A stretch of DNA of 64,000 nucleotides from Symsagittifera roscoffensis (GCF_963678635.1 NC_087067.1:41816696-41880695); one strand, 5' to 3'. Numbered from the stretch's first letter, positions 19,941-31,637 are shown. The notes: a model not told the origin generated them from the letters alone. Numbers and translations: made by a program.

Positions 19941-21600
19941 AGGTTTTCTGAGCAGACTCAGAGATCCTACAATGGCAGAAAATGATGTGTGGCCAGCAGT
20001 AAAGGATATCCTGGAGTCAATGGGTGAAGTGGTGGATGCGACGAAGGAGGGGTCTTTCACCAAGGTGACACCGAGAGTAGTGTTCGCGCTGTCTCCGGGG
20101 TATGCATGTCTCCCGGATGGATTGAAATTCGTGTATGCGATCTTGACCTTGCTTTCGGAAGGGAGATATGATGTGATCATATCGGCCCCAAATCGCATGA
20201 TAGAGATGGAGAACCTGAGACTACTCAGGGCTGAACTACCTGCGGTGTGGTCAGATATCTCGAACGCGATGAGAGGATTCAAGGACCATGCGCTGCACAT
20301 GTTAGTGTTGGATGAGGTGCTGGGGTTGGAACTGTCCAATTTCAGTCGACAGCTCAAACTTAAACCGGGAATAGACGACGACCATCGAGTGGTCATAGCG
20401 ATGTCGAACAAATTATGGTTCCGAGCAATGGAAGTAACAGGTGAAAAAGCGAGAAGGAAGAAATCACAGGAGACTAGAGCTCATTTGGAGGCAATGGTTT
20501 TGAGGACCAAACCGGAGGCCAACCAGTGGTTACATCTAAGTCCTTGAGTAGCGGCATTGGGTGCAGATGTTTTTGAGCAAGGCCCCATAATGATTACTAA
20601 AACCCATGCCTACTTGTTGAAGGAGGTGAACCTAGCGGAAAAAGCTGAAGAAAAGACAGCTGAGTTTGTGAATAGAATGTGCCAGTTTACCTTGGAAACC
20701 TTCTGGACCCAGAAAGTGAAGGGGGAACAAGGCTTTGAACGAACAGATAGCATGCTGGAAGGGTTGGCAGCCGGATGGACCGCGTCCTTCTTGGCGAAAG
20801 TTTACCCGAAAGTTTCTCATTACTTGATAAAGGAATTCCTCCAAGCAGTAGTGGAAGTATCGATTGTGGAGCTACTGGCCTTGTTCGTGACGTTTGGAGC
20901 GGATAGTTTAGTGATAAGACCGGCGGTACTGCTCACCGAAGGAGTTCAGAACCTGCGGTTAGATGGGCTTCTAATGTTGATTGCGATTACCCACGGAAAC
21001 TTGGGAGGATTAATGAAACTGACACGTTGTCCAGAGCAGATGAGAGAGAAGGTGACAAAATTGGACATGAAGAAAGCCACGGACTCTTGGAATAAGATAA
21101 GAAACCTGAGACACACTCTTATCCAATATCTCTTACAACAAAATCGCTTTGGAACGGGAGAAGATGAGACTATCGAGAGAGAAGAAGATGTGAGACGACA
21201 TGTTGGGGGCATGCCCTTACTAACCGATCTGAGCTTGTCTATGAGGACTGATTCCTTAGCGTTGATCAGAGGAGCCACGGAATTTGTGACAAAAATCTAT
21301 GGACCAGCAGTCACATTTGCGTTCCCTGATGTCAAGGTGGAGGCGTATAGGAGGTCGGTGCTGCACCTGAACCTCATATCAGCAGTGGACGGTAGTGCGC
21401 TGAACTGGTGTGAGCAGCACGTGTTGCGGGAGCTCATGAGTGAAGATCTGTTGTTTGCGAAGATATCAGAGCCAGAAATGACGGTCATCAATTTTGACGA
21501 TCACTTCCGTGATCGCATGGGAGAAGTAGAGAGAGGACATATCGAGGTGTTTCCGAAGCTTTGGAATCTGAGACCCTATGATAAGAGAATGGTGAGATAA
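19888..21600 (+). pseudogene. unknown protein block A of the retroelement
   Basis: One frame is open from an ATG at 19,888 to 21,600, interrupted only by TGA at 20,545-20,547: 219 plus 347 codons. The first part is mixed alpha/beta, with hydrophobic strands (VTIVFAGIKDHL, RVVFALSPGYACL, YDVIISAPNR) suggesting a Rossmann- or SGNH-like fold. The rest is largely helical and Leu/Val/Arg-rich. No family recognised. It starts inside the end of the SGNH frame, so a frameshift near 19,880 probably separates parts of one original polyprotein. Confidence 0.55.
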
Positions 21601-21635
21601 CCAGAGTTCCTCGTCTCACTGCAGCATATCACAAG

Positions 21636-22028
21636 GTGAGAGAAGAGACGAAAGACTGGGATGATTACGAGAAGCTGCCTGAAGAAATCCCTGAATTCCT
21701 TCTGATAAGAAGGATGTTGCTCGCAGCAGTCTCCGTGGTACAAACTCCTAGTTTGAGAGCACTGGAAACCATTGAAAGGAGAATAGGGAATTTCGTGGGA
21801 ACGATGGATCCATACTTTGTGGGGAGGATTGCCGCCGTGTTACAGTACATACGATTTGCCTATACGGATCAAGCGACGAGAAGGCGAATAAGCAACGCCG
21901 CGACTCCCAAGCCTGGAAGATTTGACGAGGAATGGGCGGGATTAGGCTTAGCGCCTATGAAGATGAGAGGCAGGACCGAACTGTCTGAGGCCTCCTTGAT
22001 CCTGACTAATGTGAAACCGGAATTGTAA
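21636..22028 (+). pseudogene. unknown protein block B
   Basis: Open frame of 130 codons in the next frame after block A. It is helical and Arg/Leu-rich and probably continues block A after a frameshift near 21,600. No family recognised. Between 22,029 and 22,185 the coding signal persists weakly in mixed frames. Confidence 0.5.
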
Positions 22029-22185
22029 GTAGGAGGAACGATCCAGGCGAGAACCTTCCTAGCACCCTTCGGCTGTGAGGAAATCAAAGTGGTCCATGGA
22101 GAAGAGGAAGAAGGATCAGCTGGCACACTGATCATACCAAAATTTCTGAAGTGAAAAGCAAGGACCCTCAAGCTCGAAGAAGGAT

Positions 22186-22692
22186 ATGTCAGAAGGAGAT
22201 GACGGACAGGGAGGAAGCCGTCAAGCGGAAGAACCCATGCAACAAGATGCAAGTCAAGCTGGTGGGCAAGACGACAGGGCATCGACAGGAGGAATATCCA
22301 GCCTGGATTTCAATTCCCTCAGTGATCTTGAGAATAACGCGGATACGTTGGTTGCGACTGAGCCAGCAGATGAAGGTACTTCGACACTGGAACCTCCGTC
22401 AGCCTTTACAGAAATGAAACGGAATTTGCCGGAGAGCAGCTCTCCTGGCAATTCGAGAAATAACGAACAAAGAATCCTTATGGAATCACCTAGTAGAAGA
22501 AGAATAGAGGGCTCAGCCAGAGTACCTTTCTTGGGAACGTTGCCCGAAGGAGAGTGGGAAGTACATAATCGAGACCATGAAAGTAGGACGGGATGTAGAT
22601 TGGACAGACTGGCGTTCATGGAAGAAGTCTGGACAGTGGTTCAGAGCTATGGGACCCAGTCCATTTTGAAAATAGGTCTCAAGCGACCTTGA
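22186..22692 (+). pseudogene. unknown protein block C, Glu/Ser-rich
   Basis: Open frame of 168 codons beginning ATG TCA GAA GGA GAT. It is rich in Ser, Glu, Gln and Pro with low hydrophobicity, probably disordered. It could be a linker of the polyprotein or the start of a separate protein. No domain recognised. The last 40 codons become helical before the stop at 22,690. Confidence 0.5.
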
Positions 22693-22792
22693 TGCGGGAA
22701 GTCCTTGACAAACTTGATGAGTGTGAAGGGAGATTGAGTGAGTTATTGATTGACTCAGCCACTGATGAAAGTGAGGCGAACTCTCCATCAAG

Positions 22793-25336
22793 ATGACACC
22801 GCAGGATGATAAAGGAGAGGTAGTATATCTGTCAAGAACCAGGAGGGGAACGATGCGATCGAAATTGGTGATTGATAAGATCAACGAAATGAAGATGAAG
22901 TTAGGCAGCAAGGTGATGCCGAGGAGAGTAGGAAAGACGAAGGTGGATTCAGAGATATCAATGAAAGCTGTCAATTCAGCGAAACGAAAACGAGTCGAAG
23001 AGGCCATGGATTTGGGACAAGGTGATAATCAATTACCTGGCACGGACAGAATGTTAAGCGATGTAGCGATGGTGCCCCCTATTCACATGGCAGGGATAAA
23101 GTCAACAAGTTACAAGTCCAAAAGGAGTGACCGCACTCTGACTGGAGCAACCTTAGAAATGGAAATACTTGGCCAATGTGGAGAAAACACAATGAAAGAC
23201 TTTAAACCATCTCCCATGAACCACGGAAAGGGAAGTGTCGCAGGACAACTAGTACCAGTGGAGTATAACCGACTGACAGTGTCGGAGACTGTGTCAACAG
23301 ATGAACCCGCCGGTAGATACATGGAGATGTTAGAATACCGGAACTCGGCTAGAGGGTATGTGATGGCTCTGAAAGACGAAATGGCCATGGAAGGTTATCT
23401 GGAGACGATGTTGCGAGGCACCACCCTCAAGCAGAAGACGTATGGAACTCTAGCGTCTTCTGAGATGCAGGCGGAAACGATCGAGCAGTTAGTGAGCCTT
23501 CCATGGAAAGCAATGGTGTTGAAGTACTTCGAAGAGGAAATGAGGACTGCGCCGAGAATACACGCTCTCATGACAGTACCCTACGTAAGAACCGAATTAC
23601 AACTGAGGTTCGCCTGGTGCATGATGGGATTAACTCGCGGGGAAAATGACTCAGAAGAAAGGAAAAGGTCAAAAGAAGAAAAATTTTTCCTTATGACGAA
23701 CCTGAGGGATCTGATAACCAAAGAGGGAGCAGCAGTAACGTGCGCGAAGCGGAGAGACGCTCTCTGTTTCATTCGACTCCTGATAGAGCAGATTTTAGTA
23801 CCAGCATTGAACACCTGTGTCAAGATGTTGAGGGAGGGCGATGAACGAGCAAAAGCTTTACTCTTGCTAGCACTGCTGGAGATGTATCAAAGCAAGCCGA
23901 TGAGGGTGAATATGAAAGAACCTGAGGAGTTAGAGCCCATGAGAAAAATAGACGAAATCAGGAGAATTTCAAACAAGGAGCTGAGACTCACTTAAGAATC
24001 TATGGGGGCACTACCGAAATCCAGTGAGTACTGTGGACCGATCAAGAAGAAGTCATACAGCTACGTGTCCGGAATCATAGGGATAGCGTACAACCCTTTC
24101 CTGAGTGAAGACATACGCGATTGCGTCTTTGATTACGAGCAGGCAGTGTTGCTAAGATTCTGGACGTCGAGAATTGTAACGATTAAGAGCGCTAATAATC
24201 CGCAGACCAAATTGGGACCGGTCTTGGAAGAAGAGGTGACTGCATCTTCCGTACCAAAATCCGACAAAAAAGTGGAGTTTGGGTTGGGATTCTCAGATGA
24301 ACTACTGAGAACGAGCTTGATGGTAGTGTGGGAACTGATGAGATCATCATAGTGTCCTAGTCCCAATGCTGACTCGATATTAAGGGCGACAAAAGATGTG
24401 CAGAGGGAGCTGAATGCAGACTGTAATCTGTGTGACCTGAACATCATATACAATGTGATGATAACAGCCTCTAGAAGTAACGGGGAAGACAAAGTGGAGT
24501 TGCCTGGCTGGGGACCAGAAGACTGGGTCAAGCCTGGTAGCTGTCTGGTGGAAGTCTGTGGACTGGAAGGTCACGTTTGTGGAGGTCTGGATTGTGTGAA
24601 AACCCTAGAGAGACAACACAAGCAATTGACGATATTGTTTGGGAATGTCGTGATGAAAGCAAGGACGGAAACGGAACTGATCACAGATTGCCATGGAGGA
24701 ATCGAGGTGAATCTAGTGACTGCACTAGGATTCTACATCATGTTTGGTTCTTTGGAGTCACTATTAAATCTACAACAGAGACATGAGATGGTCACAGCCA
24801 TCAGTGTAGAAGTGTTCCCAGGAGTTTTGCAAACTGAGCAGAAGCACATAGGAAAATGGAGGGAAGCGATCGAGACGGAAATGAACATCAGACATAGTGA
24901 GTCTTATTGTAGACAATCAGGAGCACGATATTTGGTGGGATCAACATTGGCTCCAATGTGCAAGAGCAGATACCCTCTGCATTTCGTAGCTGTGGATGTA
25001 AAGAGTACGAGAACGATCGTGGATCAAGCCTTCTCAGTGCCAAAGTGTGTGAGACTAACAAGAATGTCCAAAAAATTTTACCAGTTGCTATGTAAGATAT
25101 TCTCAGCAGTTCCAGAGAGAACAAAGGAGGAGTTGGAATCGATACTGGGAAGGAAGTTCATGGGATACGTGAGTGGGAACTTCAGTGACTTTGAAAGACA
25201 GAAACAGAGAGGATCAACCGTTACAGATTACAATACAGTAGACGAGAATGATGAAATCCACCGAGTGATGATGGAAGTGGAACGATTACTGGAAGCTTCG
25301 GGAAAACATAATTGGAGGAGCATCATGTTGACATAG
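22793..25336 (+). pseudogene. unknown protein block D (about 845 codons, two stops)
   Basis: A single frame runs from 22,793 to 25,336 with only two in-frame stops (TAA at 23,993 and TAG at 24,350), a strong sign of one former protein. The first 150 residues are basic and low in order, and the rest is helical. From about 24,398 it contains many cysteines (CNLCDL, CLVEVCGLEGHVCGGLDC), which could bind metal but fit no known finger. Diverged copies of 23,950-24,400 flank the element, so the block is conserved between family members. No known family matches by eye, and no signal peptide or membrane span supports an envelope role. Confidence 0.6.
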
Positions 25337-26094
25337 TCGAGTTTCCCTGCTACTGCTTGCTGCAGACCTGGTGGTATCCCGAGCGTAGTAATCTGGTGCT
25401 GATCTGGGACTCTGGAGAGCTGCTCTCCATGGGTTTACCAGACTCATCACGGCCCATAACGATAGTGATAGTGGGAGTTATGATGGCGATACGATGGCTG
25501 GAGGCTCATGTGAAAGAAAACAATAGACAGGAGGCACCGACGAGAGAACAGTTGCAGAAATTGGATTGTCTAAAAGATTTAGATCTTTTTGAGACAACGT
25601 GCAAGATTCTAAACATTCCGATGGAAGTGAAAAAGATATGGGCAAGAAGACGATTGATGCCTTGGTTCAGAGCTAACATGACTGCATGGTTGTACGAATA
25701 TGCCAAAAAGCATATGTCGAAGCACGGCAGAGTATACAGTGGACATCAACTGGACATTGGAGCAGGAGCTTTCAAGCGAGCTTTCGTGACTCATCGGAAT
25801 GCAGTGACCACCGCTGTAAAAAGAATTTCCAGGACAAGTGAACGTAGTGGAAAGGAGAAGGAAGAGATGTTGAAGGAAGATTTGGAGAGAAACGTGAAGT
25901 TGTGTCTCCACAACAGCTTCTGCCGAAACAGAGAATCTAACGTGGATCCCCTACCTTATTGCAAACAGAGGGTAGAAGAACAGAAGTGTTGTAGGACTGC
26001 TTCCAACAGCGTCAGAATAGCTAACGATGTGTTGCAAGACAAAGAAACTGAAAGTGCAGAGTCAGTGTCACAGGAGGAAGAGATGGAACATTGA
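25312..26094 (+). pseudogene. unknown protein block E, C-terminal end
   Basis: Open frame of 260 codons overlapping the end of block D by 25 bases in another frame, so a frameshift near 25,320 probably split one protein. It begins with a Trp-rich beta-like part (QTWWYPERSNLVLIWD) and one hydrophobic stretch (ITIVIVGVMMAIRWL). A basic helical region follows, then a Cys-containing part (CLHNSFC, PYC, CC) and an acidic end. No family recognised. It is the last coding block before the 3' untranslated part. Confidence 0.55.
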
Positions 26095-26945
26095 CAAATG
26101 GTCGAAAGAACAAGAGGCAAAAAGAAAGAAATTTAGAAGAATTTAGAAGTTTTAGAACTTCTAAACGACGAAAAGAAGAGAAACAAAGGAGTGACGAAAA
26201 AGAAAAAATTAAAACAAATTAAAAATTGTTTTGTGTGTGTGAAAAAACTCAAGTGAGAAACTAAGCAACCAAGTTGTAATTGAAAACTGAAACATTTAGT
26301 TGAGTTTTGAACGTTAAAGAATTTGTTGCATTTATAAATTTGCATTTTGATTTTAGTTAGTGGCTTTAGAGACACTTACTATTTATTTAGAAAGGCTTGA
26401 GTAAAGAGTATATTTAAATATTCCAGCCTGCATGACTGTTTTTAATCAACTAGGAGAACTGATCACTTTGTGGTGACATGAAAGGCTTGGGTAATCTCTT
26501 GAAGAGGGAGATTGTTTCATTGTTCTTTCTAACTAAGAACCCTTGGGGGAAAGGTTTCTTAGTTTTGATATTCAGGACGATAACAAGCAAAATTTCCGAA
26601 GGGAAGAAGCATAGTAGGATAATTTCAGCTTGTTGTTTGGCAGGACTGTCCTGCAAACCAACATCTTTTAAAATCTAGGAGAAAAAGTTTTTAATCAGGG
26701 CATTGACATTGGAAGTCAGAAAAGATGTTTTTATCTTAGGTCATATCCTCAGTGTGCAGATTAATGAAAAAATTTGAAGGCTATAGTCATGTAGTATGAT
26801 GCCATTTATATTCTGCAGTGAGTCAATATGACGCGGATAGAAGTAATTTCGTGCATTTTGTAAATTCTGTTCGATGACACTGTACCAATTTTACGAACAT
26901 TGCGAGGTTCAATGAGGACATTGACCGGACACTGTCCGGGGAGTA
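26095..26945 (+). other. 3' untranslated region of the retroelement
   Basis: About 850 AT-rich bases with no coding signal between the last coding block and the 3' LTR. A polypurine tract should lie just before 26,946. Only a short GGGGAG is present, close to the border. Confidence 0.6.
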
Positions 26946-27858
26946 TGTGACATTCGACCAGAATGGACAAAAATGCAGACGCAGCAATTTCGGATTTTTA
27001 GCAGCGAACCTTCCGAATTGGCGGTTTTGAGGGAATAAGAGCGTTTTTCGAACGATTGGACAAATTGTGAAAGCTGAAGGATTCGGAAATTCCTAAATTT
27101 TAAAAATTCGAATTGATGACGTAACAATTCTAAGAAACGTCAAAAACGGCCATTTTAGAGAAAAAAACTGAAATAAACACAACAACATTAGTTGCGATAG
27201 CGATAACGACAAAAATTGTGATTGGAAAACAACGACAAATTGCAGAGCTAGCAAAGACCGTTCCGAGTTGCAACTGTTGTGTCGCTACAATAGTTGCAAG
27301 GCCGTTGCGAGCAACGGTGAAGGGTGGAAGACAGCCTTCCGGAAGGAGAATAAGAATCTTATTTCCCCGGATTCAAGAATCCGGAGGGGTCTCGGGACTG
27401 AAACTCTTAGCACTTTATACAAATTTTTAGCTTCCCTATTATGTCCTGAATTGAGTTTATTTAACATCTGAATTCATTTTGCTAGGATGAGAAGCTAGGA
27501 TTTGGGGGAAAGGGTTGATCCATCTTCGATGGAGATGATGATTTTATCTACTGAACAAAAACAAAAAATAATTCAATAAATAGTAGTAGCCCTGATTTTA
27601 GGAGTGACCTCGTGGTCTGGGGATACTGAGACCCAGCCATGAGCTCACTATTTCTGCATGTAATCTAGTTAATTTGAGTGTTTTGACCGAAGCCGAAAGC
27701 AGTAACGTTTTTGTCGACCCGATGTTAGAAAGACCACCAAAAGAACTGGCTTGGTAGAGACGGTGAAAAGTATGTAGAGCTCTGTTTAGACGTTGGCCAG
27801 TCACTTAGAACCTAGCTTTTTTTTTCCGTCGATATGTATCTTCCGGGCGAATGTTACA
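26946..27858 (+). repeat. 3' LTR
   Basis: Direct repeat of 5,224-6,110 with the same termini (TGTGACATTCG and CGAATGTTACA). It keeps the 20-bp block ending GTAGAG lost from the 5' LTR. The motif AATCCGGAGGGGTCT is at 27,378. By eye about one base in twenty differs between the LTRs, which suggests an old insertion unless gene conversion intervened. Confidence 0.88.
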
Positions 27859-28080
27859 CAACTGTGTTACTGAGATACTGGTTAAGGGGAATATCAACGA
27901 TAAGAAATTTTGCCAGTCAACAAGTCAAGCAAAGAATTGTATTGCAAAAGTTGAGGGCAACTTCCATACCGAAATCTGACAGCTTGATGGTACTATTTGA
28001 CTATTGAGGCCATCATGATGCCCGAGTCTAAAAGCTGATTTGATATTGCGAACGACACAGGATAGACAGAGGGAATTTTG
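27859..28080 (+). pseudogene. fragment of an older related retroelement (right of insertion)
   Basis: It matches the internal coding region at about 24,147-24,420 (TGTGTTACTGAGAT.CTGG corresponding to AGTGTTGCTAAGATTCTGG, then CTTCCATACCGAAATC, CTTGATGGTA and CAGAGGGA). It has an internal deletion of roughly 60-70 bases. It continues exactly where the left fragment at 5,021-5,223 stops. Confidence 0.8.
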
Positions 28081-28634
28081 GTTTTTTTTCTCTACTCATT
28101 AATCAGAAGGTTGAAAATATCAGAGTAACCGAGGTTACAGTCAGGAGTATCTTCATCCCATTATCCAGTCAAAATCCTCAGAATTTTCTAGATATGGAAG
28201 AGCAAATTATAATGTGGATACAAGAAAAGAGAGTCAGATGATTGGTAATCAAGCAAACCAGATTGAGAACTAACGCCAGCACAGAACAAACCGGATCTCA
28301 AAGTGATTCGAAAAGACTGACCCGATATAGGGCTACGGGTCTATCAGATACTTATATAAAGCTGCAATTTCGTTCCCTTGCCTCTATAAAAAAGTGTTCA
28401 AAGATTTTTTTATCATTAATAGTGCAGAATACACAGGCACCGTTTGCGCCGTTTTGCGAGGGAGATTCTCTGTTTAAGAAAAAAACTTGCCCTGGGTTTC
28501 TCGGTACACTTGTACAAATTCTTACAAAGCTTCCTTAGAAAATTCTCAGTGCTAGGGTTGGCGGCGCCCTGAACTTAGAAATCTATTGGTTGAAAATTAT
28601 ATCCATGAATAATTAAATTTCTTTTTTTTGTCAG

Positions 28635-28827
28635 ATTTTTGATCTTTCCCCTCGACCGCGGCCGTTCCGGGTTTTCAACCGAGCCTGAGCTTATTCTGTT
28701 AGAGGCTGGGGAGTCAATTATTGTTAAATTCCACTGGAGCTACAACCAACAGCACATGGGACGAGCTTCAAACCGTCTGGTCGCATCCGATCTGTCCTGT
28801 GGAGATGTCGTGGCTCTAAAACTGTAG
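28635..28827 (+). CDS. possible orphan 3'-terminal exon
   Basis: A textbook splice acceptor (T-run then GTCAG, ending 28,634) is followed by 62 open codons to TAG at 28,825-28,827. The stretch is clearly GC-richer than its neighbours and has normal-looking codons (FSTEPELILLEAGESIIVKF, then SDLSCGDVVALKL). The pattern of an acidic strand, 'GES', and alternating hydrophobics hints at an immunoglobulin- or MSP-like beta domain, but this is weak. No upstream exon is recognisable between here and the retroelement, so it may be the end of a gene whose earlier exons lie left of the 22.6-kb insertion, or a relic. Confidence 0.35.
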
Positions 28828-29444
28828 GAATGTGAGTGGAGGCGAGACTTTGTTTTATAAGGGCATTCAAATTTGAATGCTTAGAGAATTTTCCTGCATT
28901 TTTGAGACAAATTAGGCTATTTCATCAATCTTCGGTTACATCTTTTTTTACCTCAGGGGCATCTATGTTTTTCACAAAAGTTTGAACCTAAGCGGAGTCC
29001 AATTGCAATTATAAGCTTCTGATTCGTCATTTTCAATCTTAGATTTTTACGCGGTATGACATTCAATTTTTGCGATTCGAACTAATCCAGGTAAGCAGTG
29101 AACCTTTTTGAATCGATAAGTTTTGGTTTCAAACTCATTTGAGATTTTTCATTATCATGTATGGGTTCCGTCCAATTTTTTTGGATTTTGTTTTCCGGAA
29201 CTTCTTCAATTTTTGCTAAATCAAACCAAGTTTTACTGAATGGCTATATTTTCCATCCTCGTGCTCCAAACCAAAAATCATAAGAATATTCAAAGTGTTT
29301 TTTGGATTCAAACTTTTTTACAGGCGACTGTATTGTTTCAGCAAAAAGCGGCGGAGCCTGGGGATCACCTTCTTATGTTCCGTCCTCCGACATAATGATG
29401 GAATTTCCGTAAAAAAAATTCGGTTTACTGTGTGCGCAATGAGT

Positions 29445-29627
29445 TTATCTGCACAACTCCAAGCGGTTCGAAAAAACGTGATTCAACATACTTTTTGTAT
29501 TTAGCGAATTGAAGGCTTTTTTAAAATCTAAATTAATAAGAACTGACCACTTCGGGTTGTCATCAAGCTCTATGTGTTGATGAGTGTTGACGTGTGTATT
29601 ATCAACCACACTTAAGAAATGCAACAT
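29445..29627 (-). pseudogene. non-LTR retrotransposon RT fragment
   Basis: Sixty open codons including WSVLINLDFKKAFNSLNTKS. This matches the first catalytic motif of LINE reverse transcriptases (hydrophobic-D-F-x-K-A-F-D-S-hydrophobic). The second Asp of AFD is changed to Asn. Nothing else of the RT is recognisable around it, so it is a small relic. Confidence 0.5.
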
Positions 29628-29894
29628 TTTGCTTTTATTCAGTGAGGAGATCTCAATAAGAAAAGAAAAATTTGAGAAAAAATGGGAATTGCAGAATTCA
29701 TAAAGTCTTAGAGGACTTGAATAGCCACAAAAAACCTTATAAAAACGTTAAAAAATAAAGTTTATGCCAACTTCTTGACCAATTGTTTTTAACGTGAAAA
29801 AAAATCAGAATGGATTTCATCCTGATTGATGTAGCTGTAAAAAAATTAATTAATCTGAATGTTGCTCTACTCACTATGAAATTTTTGAAACGTT

Positions 29895-30140
29895 TTGACA
29901 TCAATCAATCAGAATCGAAACGTAACTTTCTTGGAACTCATAATGGTTTTTATATCAGCCAATCAGAATCAAACTTTACATATTCTGAAGTTCTTATCAG
30001 TTTTGGTAGCAATCAATCAGTTCCGAGTCTTACCTGTAATGGAATTTCTTTTCTTTTTAAAACAAATCCTTTAAAATCGAGTTTCAGTTAAGATGGAGAC
30101 CAAAAACACTTTGATGTCAATCAATCAGAATTGAGTTTTC
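29895..30140 (+). repeat. degenerate repeat with ATCAATCAGAATC core
   Basis: Imperfect copies of (G)(A/T)(C/T)(A/G)TCAATCAGAATCGA lie at about 29,899, 29,955, 30,008 and 30,116. Spacing is near 55 bases, doubling in the last interval. A weaker one is near 30,242. The array happens to be open in one frame but has no coding character. Confidence 0.5.
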
Positions 30141-31108
30141 CTTTATTTTAATAATAACTAACAGAATGAAGTATCTACAGATATAGTTTTTATCAAAACT
30201 TTTTCAACTTATTAGAAAGCCTATATGAAAGCAATTTCTAATTCAATCAGTCATAATAATTTTCTCAATTTTTATGGTTTACCTTGATTTTATAACTTTA
30301 CTAGGATTTTGCTTTGGCTTGTTATTTAAAACTTGATCACTCAATCTGCTTCCATTCTTTTAATTAAAAACATTGTTCACTAACTTGGCATTACTCTTAA
30401 TATTATCAAGTATCCTCACCAATTTTTTAGCTCGTCACTTAAAATACTCTGCATCAAACTTTTTCCAGCTCAAAAACAGTTTTTACTGAAAAATCTATGA
30501 ATACCAGCAACAAAAGATTCTGATTTGAAAAAAAATTTGGAAAATATATCTTTTTCCATATGTTTTGTAATAAGATTTGCAACAAAGTCCCTTATGTTTT
30601 CGCTTCATCGCATTGACTGGTTGTTGTAAAGTAATTCAAACAATAAATCAAAATCTCAAGATATGTAAAATTTATTGAAAGCAACCAATAAAAAAAAGAA
30701 AACTGAATAAATTCTTTTTCAATTTAACTTACATTCGGGTTCGTATTACTGTTCAAATAAGACAAATTTCAAACGGAAACAGCTGAAGAACAATTTTGTA
30801 ATTTTTTTTAAAAAAAAGACGGTAAAATCAATTTAGACTTGCTCTCGGTCAATTTCAATTGGTACTAAGTCAATTTCATTTGAATTACACGTTTTGACAG
30901 AAACTTACTTGAAAAATCCAATTACTTAGCTCTAAATGTACACTTCAGTGCGAAGTAAATTTTTAAATCAAAAATAGTTTAAACAACAATAATGAAAAAC
31001 ATCACAAAGCGTTACAGAACTTTACAATTATCAACAAAAATAAAGTCTCCCAAAAAATGGGAATGTTCTTTGGATTCATTGAAGTACAGTTTACTCAGGC
31101 AACTTGCA

Positions 31109-31637
31109 TTAAGACTTCATTTTCCTTCGCAGTGAAAAGTCGAAACTGAATATAGGTTTGTTGACACGGTACTTCTTGAGAGTGTCACACACGCTCTTCA
31201 TGTTGCATGTTGCTGTTTCATATACTCTTTTACTGATGTCAAGCTCCTGATCCATAGTTGATTGTTTGCCAGATTTGGCATCATATATAGGTACGAAAGA
31301 AAAGTTTTCAGCATCGTGAATTACAGTATTGTGGATTGCTGATATACTTTCTGCTTCCTTTTAACCTTGCTGAGAATTTCGAATTGTCCCATTTCAATTT
31401 TCTTGAGCAATAGTCAGAAGAATTCATAACAAAGTTTAGCCCTGTAGGATTTTTTGTATTAAGCAAATCTCCTAGATTTTTTGAATGTTCAATGTAATTG
31501 GGACTAGCGTTGTTTTTGGAGTACTTTTCTGAATAGAAGAGTGAACTGATCAGACGAGGACAAATGTGTGAAAAAATTTTCAGATAAAAAGATAATGGAA
31601 GTAAACCGTATGAGTCATCATTGCTGCAAAATTCCAA
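31109..31637 (-). pseudogene. coding-like segment with one frameshift, unknown family
   Basis: On the minus strand an open frame from 31,637 runs about 109 codons to 31,308. A second frame carries on from about 31,340 to a TAA at 31,109-31,111 with coding character (NFSFVPIYDAKSGKQ, SKRVYETATCNMKSVCDTL, KPIFSFDFSLRRKMKS). Together they look like the end of a protein broken by one frameshift, or two overlapping exons. No family recognised. Confidence 0.35.

Larger units (their letters stand above)
5224..27858 (+). mobile_element. giant Ty3/gypsy-type LTR retroelement with extra enzyme domains
   Basis: Two direct LTRs (887 and 913 bp, roughly 95% alike by eye) start TGTGACATTCG and end CGAATGTTACA, an 11-bp inverted pair with one mismatch. 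They enclose 20.8 kb, about three to four times a usual gypsy interior. The domain order is gag, CCHC, protease, RT, RNase H, integrase, then a macro domain, an SGNH-like domain and a long unknown coding block. The pol order with integrase last places it in Ty3/gypsy. Many frameshifts and stops show that this copy is inactive. No clean target duplication is visible: the left flank ends CCAT and the right begins CAAC. Coding DNA is clearly GC-richer than the flanks. Giant gypsy elements (Ogre in plants, Burro in planarians) are known; I cannot say whether this is a relative. Confidence 0.9.

Noticed and set aside
5219-27864. Target-site duplication of the giant LTR element
   Set aside because: Left flank CCAT and right flank CAAC agree only partly. 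Decay is possible, but no duplication can be claimed.
28242-28538. 98-codon plus-strand frame near the orphan exon
   Set aside because: No recognisable domain and no donor leading to the 28,635 acceptor in frame. Could not be supported as an exon.
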